DNA of 64,000 nucleotides from Streptomyces ambofaciens ATCC 23877 (GTDB lineage: Bacteria > Actinomycetota > Actinomycetes > Streptomycetales > Streptomycetaceae): NCBI RefSeq assembly GCF_001267885.1, contig NZ_CP012382.1, forward strand, positions 4,265,001 through 4,329,000, in the 5' to 3' direction. Positions 61,400 through 64,000 of this stretch are shown here, piece after piece. The position numbers and the translations under genes are program-made. The stretch's first letter is position 1; each line of letters opens with the position of its first letter. The notes under the pieces were generated by a model. The model did no database searches. It was not told where the DNA came from and saw only the letters and a list, made by a program, of their open reading frames with translations.

Positions 61400-61714
61400 A
61401 TGTTCCGGCCCAAGCACCCGACCATGCCCCAGCCCACCGGCACGGTCACCCCGCCCGCCGTCGTCGAGCCGACGACCATCACGCCCGGCACCCCGGCCCC
61501 GTCACCGGCCCCCACCGCCCCGGCTCCGTCCCGCCCGGTCTTCCACCTCACCCCGGGCACCGCGCTCGCCCTCGTCGGCGGCGGCACCGCCGTCGTCCTG
61601 GTCGTCGGCGCCGTCCTGGTCTCCATGCTCCTCGCGGCCGCCGTCACCGCCGCCTCGCTGGCCATCTGCGCCCTGGTCATCCGCTCACTCGTCAACGCCC
61701 AGCACCGCCGCTGA
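61400..61714 (+). CDS. SpdD-like membrane protein
   Basis: 104 aa. Pro/Thr-rich N-terminus, then a long hydrophobic stretch (about 50-95: GTALALVGGGTAVVLVVGAV; LLAAAVTAASLAICALVIRS). Matches SpdD-type proteins of Streptomyces elements. 12 nt after the preceding gene. Confidence 0.75.
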   Translation: MFRPKHPTMPQPTGTVTPPAVVEPTTITPGTPAPSPAPTAPAPSRPVFHLTPGTALALVGGGTAVVLVVGAVLVSMLLAAAVTAASLAICALVIRSLVNAQHRR

Positions 61715-61722
61715 ACGAATCA

Positions 61723-61764
61723 CCGGGGCGACGCACAAGCCGCCAAGCACGCCGCCGCCCCCGG
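61723..61764 (+). repeat. Structured intercistronic repeat, copy 1
   Basis: CACAAGCCGCCAAGCACG core inside GC-rich arms (CCGGGGCG ... GCCCCCGG), between SpdD and GGDEF genes. A 25-nt stretch (61732-61756) is identical to 62379-62403. Confidence 0.65.
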
Positions 61765-61811
61765 GCTGACCGTCCCGCCAAACCAACCGCCATCGCCAAA
61801 AGGAGAACACC

Positions 61812-62363
61812 GTGGACCCGCAGACAGCCGCGACCCTCCTGCCGTTACTCGGCTGGGCCCTGCACGGAAGCGTCCTCACCCGCCGCCTCGCCTCCGCCCG
61901 CCGCGACCCCCTGACCGGCCTGCACACCCGCGCCGGATGGACCGCCCGCGCCGAACACTGCATCCACCGCCACCCCCGCGCGGCCGTGCTCCTGGTCGAC
62001 CTCGACCACTTCAAAACCCTCAACGACACCCACGGCCACGCCGCCGGAGACGCCGCCCTCATCGCCACCGCCCACCGCCTGAGCAGCTGGTGCGGACGCC
62101 ACGGAACCGCCGGCCGACTCGGCGGAGACGAATTCGTCACCGCCATCCGCGACCTGGACGCCGTCGACCTCGACGCCCTCACCACCGCACTCCACCAGCC
62201 CACGAACTACGACGGCACCGCCCTGCCGCTGGCCGCCTCGGTGGGGGTCTGCCGCGTCGCTGAGCTGCCGGTGCCCGCGCTCACCGATGCCCTCGCCGCC
62301 GCTGATGCGGCCATGTACGCCGCCAAGGGCCGTAGCCGCCGGGGCTCGCGCCCTGCTCGCTGA
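61812..62363 (+). CDS. GGDEF-domain protein (diguanylate cyclase candidate)
   Basis: 183 aa. A short N-terminal hydrophobic region (ATLLPLLGWALHGSVLTR) is followed by a complete GGDEF domain: RDPLTGLHTRAGW, VLLVDLDHFKTLNDTHGHAA, GDAAL, active site GRLGGDEFVTA, and the C-terminal ADAAMYAAKGRSRRGSR. All nucleotide and metal residues appear intact, so c-di-GMP synthesis is expected. No RxxD inhibitory site is obvious. Located inside the transfer/replication operon and bracketed by two structured repeats. May link transfer to Streptomyces development. Confidence 0.88.
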   Translation: MDPQTAATLLPLLGWALHGSVLTRRLASARRDPLTGLHTRAGWTARAEHCIHRHPRAAVLLVDLDHFKTLNDTHGHAAGDAALIATAHRLSSWCGRHGTAGRLGGDEFVTAIRDLDAVDLDALTTALHQPTNYDGTALPLAASVGVCRVAELPVPALTDALAAADAAMYAAKGRSRRGSRPAR

Positions 62364-62370
62364 CCGGCCA

Positions 62371-62409
62371 CCGGGTGGCGCACAAGCCGCCAAGCACGCC
62401 GCCACCCGG
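62371..62409 (+). repeat. Structured intercistronic repeat, copy 2
   Basis: CCGGGTGGCG (62371-62380) pairs perfectly with CGCCACCCGG (62400-62409) around the CACAAGCCGCCAAGCACG core. Follows the GGDEF gene. Confidence 0.7.
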
Positions 62410-62448
62410 GGCCGTCCCTTCCAACCGCAATCGAAAGGAACCACCATC

Positions 62449-62631
62449 ATGGCCCACTACACCCCGCCCCGGCCGAGGATCTGCCCGGCCTGCGACGGCT
62501 TCGCCTCCGTCCACATCACCACCGGCGGCCGCAACGCCCGCGGCCACCTGCGCACCATCACCGCCCACTGCCCGGCCTGCCACGGCACCGGCACCACCAC
62601 CCGCCCCACGCGGGAGGGCGCCCGTGCCTGA
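62449..62631 (+). CDS. 60-aa zinc-finger-like protein
   Basis: ATG 62449 behind GAAAGGA. Two cysteine pairs, CPACDGFASV and CPACHGTG, as in DnaJ-type zinc ribbons. Its stop overlaps the start of the Rep gene by 8 nt, so co-translated. Likely an accessory to replication or transfer. Confidence 0.7.
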   Translation: MAHYTPPRPRICPACDGFASVHITTGGRNARGHLRTITAHCPACHGTGTTTRPTREGARA

Positions 62632-64000
62632 CACCCTGCTCGACCCGACCACCCTCGGCGACCTGCTGAGGGTGGCTTCGGCCCCTGACTACGCCCGCTG
62701 GGAAGACCAGATCCGCCGCACCGGCGCTGGCGCCAACCCCATCCACCTCACCGGCTGGACCCTCCACAAGGACAAGACCACCGGCGAGACCCTGCACCAC
62801 TACACAACCGCCGTTGAGCCCGGCGGACGCCTCCGCCTCGCCTGCGGCAACCGCCGCGCCTCCCGCTGCCCCTCCTGCGCCTGGACCTACGCGGGCGACA
62901 CCTACCACCTCATCCGCGCCGGACTCGCCGGAGACGACCGCCGCGACATTCCCGCCACCGTCCGAGACCACCCGCGCGTGTTCGCCACCCTCACCGCCCC
63001 CTCCTTCGGCCCAGTCCACAACCGACCCGACCACGGCACCTGCCGCTGCGGCACCCGCCACGCCCCGGACGCCCCGGAGTTGGGCGCCGCCCTCGACCCG
63101 ACGACGTACGACTACGCGGGCGCCGTCCTGTTCAACAACCACGCCGGACAGCTCTGGCAGCGCTTCACTACACGATTGCGCCGTGAGATCGCCGCCCGCG
63201 CCGGCCTTTCCCGCCGGGAACTCCCCGACTGCCTTCGAGTCTCTTACGGCAAGGTCGCCGAGTTCCAGAAGCGTGGTGCCCTGCACTTCCATGCCGTGAT
63301 CAGGCTCGACGGACCGGAGGGGCCCGACACCACGCCACCGGCCTGGGCCACGGTCGCCCTCCTCGCCGACGCGATCCGAGCCGCCGCCGCGCACTCCTAC
63401 ACCTCCGTCTCGGTCCCGGCCGCCGAGGACCAACCGGCCCGGACCTTCCGGTGGGGCACACAGCTCGACGTGCGCCCGGTCAAGGCGTTCGGAGACGGCT
63501 CCGACATCACCGAACAGGCCGTCGCCTCCTACGTTGCCAAGTACGCCACCAAGGCCGCCGAGAACACCGGCACCCTCGACCGCCGCATCGGGGAGCTGTC
63601 CGAACTCGACCGGCACGACGTCCCCGACCACACCCGCCGCCTGGTCGAAGCCTGCAAGATGCTCGATCCCCTGTACCCCGAACGCCGCCTGTGGGCCTGG
63701 GCGCACATGCTCGGCTTCCGCGGCCACTTCTCCTCCAAATCCCGCCGCTACTCCACCACCCTCGGCGCCCTCCGCCAGGCCCGCGCCGACTACCGCGCCG
63801 CACAGGAACACGCCGCCCTCGCCCTGGACGACCGCGAGCCGGACACCGTCCTCGTCCTCGCCGACTGGCAGTACGCCGGCCACGGCCACACCCCCGGCGA
63901 ATCCGTGCTCGCCGCCACCATCGCCCGGAACCTCCAGCTCAACCGCGAGACAGCTCGTGAAGCCGTACGCGACCAACTCGACCAGGAAGGAGTCGCAGCA
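62624..64000 (+). CDS. RepSA-type rolling-circle replication initiator, C-terminus cut by window edge
   Basis: 459 codons in the window from GTG 62624 (GGAGG six bases upstream). N-terminal zinc-type cysteines (CGNRRASRCPSCAWTYAGDT). HUH motif RGALHFHAVIRLDG (about residues 218-230) and the catalytic Tyr region ASYVAKYATKAAE (about 301-313) mark the rolling-circle initiator. The C-terminal HTH-like part (ARNLQLNRETAREAVRDQLD) is complete up to the edge. Replicates the excised AICE; the nested palindrome at 56.85 kb may be one of its origins. Confidence 0.88.
   Translation, partial: MPDTLLDPTTLGDLLRVASAPDYARWEDQIRRTGAGANPIHLTGWTLHKDKTTGETLHHYTTAVEPGGRLRLACGNRRASRCPSCAWTYAGDTYHLIRAGLAGDDRRDIPATVRDHPRVFATLTAPSFGPVHNRPDHGTCRCGTRHAPDAPELGAALDPTTYDYAGAVLFNNHAGQLWQRFTTRLRREIAARAGLSRRELPDCLRVSYGKVAEFQKRGALHFHAVIRLDGPEGPDTTPPAWATVALLADAIRAAAAHSYTSVSVPAAEDQPARTFRWGTQLDVRPVKAFGDGSDITEQAVASYVAKYATKAAENTGTLDRRIGELSELDRHDVPDHTRRLVEACKMLDPLYPERRLWAWAHMLGFRGHFSSKSRRYSTTLGALRQARADYRAAQEHAALALDDREPDTVLVLADWQYAGHGHTPGESVLAATIARNLQLNRETAREAVRDQLDQEGVAA

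Larger units (their letters stand above)
54484..64000. mobile_element. Integrative element II, pSAM2-like AICE, right part beyond window
   Basis: Starts at the second att copy and contains the typical AICE gene order: Nudix (Pif-like), divergent GntR repressor, SCO3933-type protein, FtsK/TraSA-like pump, Spd/DUF2637 proteins and RepSA-type initiator. Integrase and the other att site are expected just beyond the right edge next to an intact tRNA-Pro. Cargo near its left end (55.1-56.8 kb) has lower GC. Confidence 0.8.

Noticed and set aside
61129..61914. 261-codon Arg/Pro-rich frame across the Spd genes
   Set aside because: Out-of-frame shadow spanning four genes with good ribosome sites and membrane helices.
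1..64000. CRISPR arrays or rRNA genes
   Set aside because: No regularly spaced repeat series and no rRNA-like sequence seen anywhere in the window.

Overview
The window is high-GC actinobacterial DNA, almost certainly from a Streptomyces chromosome. Evidence: very high GC with GC-rich third codon positions, frequent GTG/TTG starts, 4-nt gene overlaps, a PIG-L/mycothiol-type deacetylase, a PucR regulator, and elements of the pSAM2 type (AICE: actinomycete integrative and conjugative element).

Layout. (A) 1-8.2 kb is ordinary chromosome: a truncated two-TrkA-N ion-channel-like protein, an NfeD/flotillin pair, a PucR regulator, a zinc-ribbon protein, a DUF2975/HTH operon with a palindromic operator candidate, a 39-aa membrane peptide and a PIG-L deacetylase. 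(B) 8.24-54.53 kb is integrative element I. It is bounded by two identical 45-bp copies of the 3' half of a minus-strand tRNA-Pro and carries matching TGGCTCCCA arm-type repeats at both ends. Its right part holds the mobility core: relaxase, MobC, DUF2637 membrane protein, DnaC-like ATPase with a CTG start, initiator-like protein, Xre remnant, excisionase, and a tyrosine integrase with a LacI-type HTH inside its catalytic domain. It has no FtsK-type DNA pump, so it looks mobilizable rather than self-transmissible. (C) From 54.48 kb past the right edge lies element II, a pSAM2-like AICE: Nudix (Pif-like), GntR (KorSA-like), SCO3933-type protein, FtsK/TraSA-like pump, DUF2637/Spd proteins, a GGDEF protein and a RepSA-type initiator cut by the window end. 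Neither tRNA fragment is complete, so I infer a tandem array with the intact tRNA-Pro beyond element II.

The cargo of element I (8.5-44.5 kb) is a defence island plus one metabolic cassette. Defence: a three-gene nuclease cassette that includes a nuclease-alkyltransferase-like fusion; a 680-aa protein with a HEPN-type R-x4-H motif; a cytosine methyltransferase with a C-terminal EndoIII-like four-cysteine module, plus Vsr; and two diverged copies of a MORC-type ATPase / Z1 / DUF4420 nuclease operon, the first also carrying AIPR. The two copies are separated by an integrase scar and a 3.2-kb unit with IS630-type ends. A GIY-YIG protein and a Shedu-type (DUF4263) nuclease follow.

The metabolic cassette (33.3-42.4 kb) is the least familiar part. 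An Xre-TPR regulator and a Nudix gene point away from a tightly coupled operon: phosphotransferase, archaeal-type AdoMet synthetase, second phosphotransferase, histidine phosphatase, seryl-tRNA synthetase, GT4 glycosyltransferase, and a stand-alone AlaRS-like class II catalytic domain. It looks like a small-molecule pathway built from paralogues of housekeeping enzymes, or a resistance/signalling system. I know of no described system with this content.
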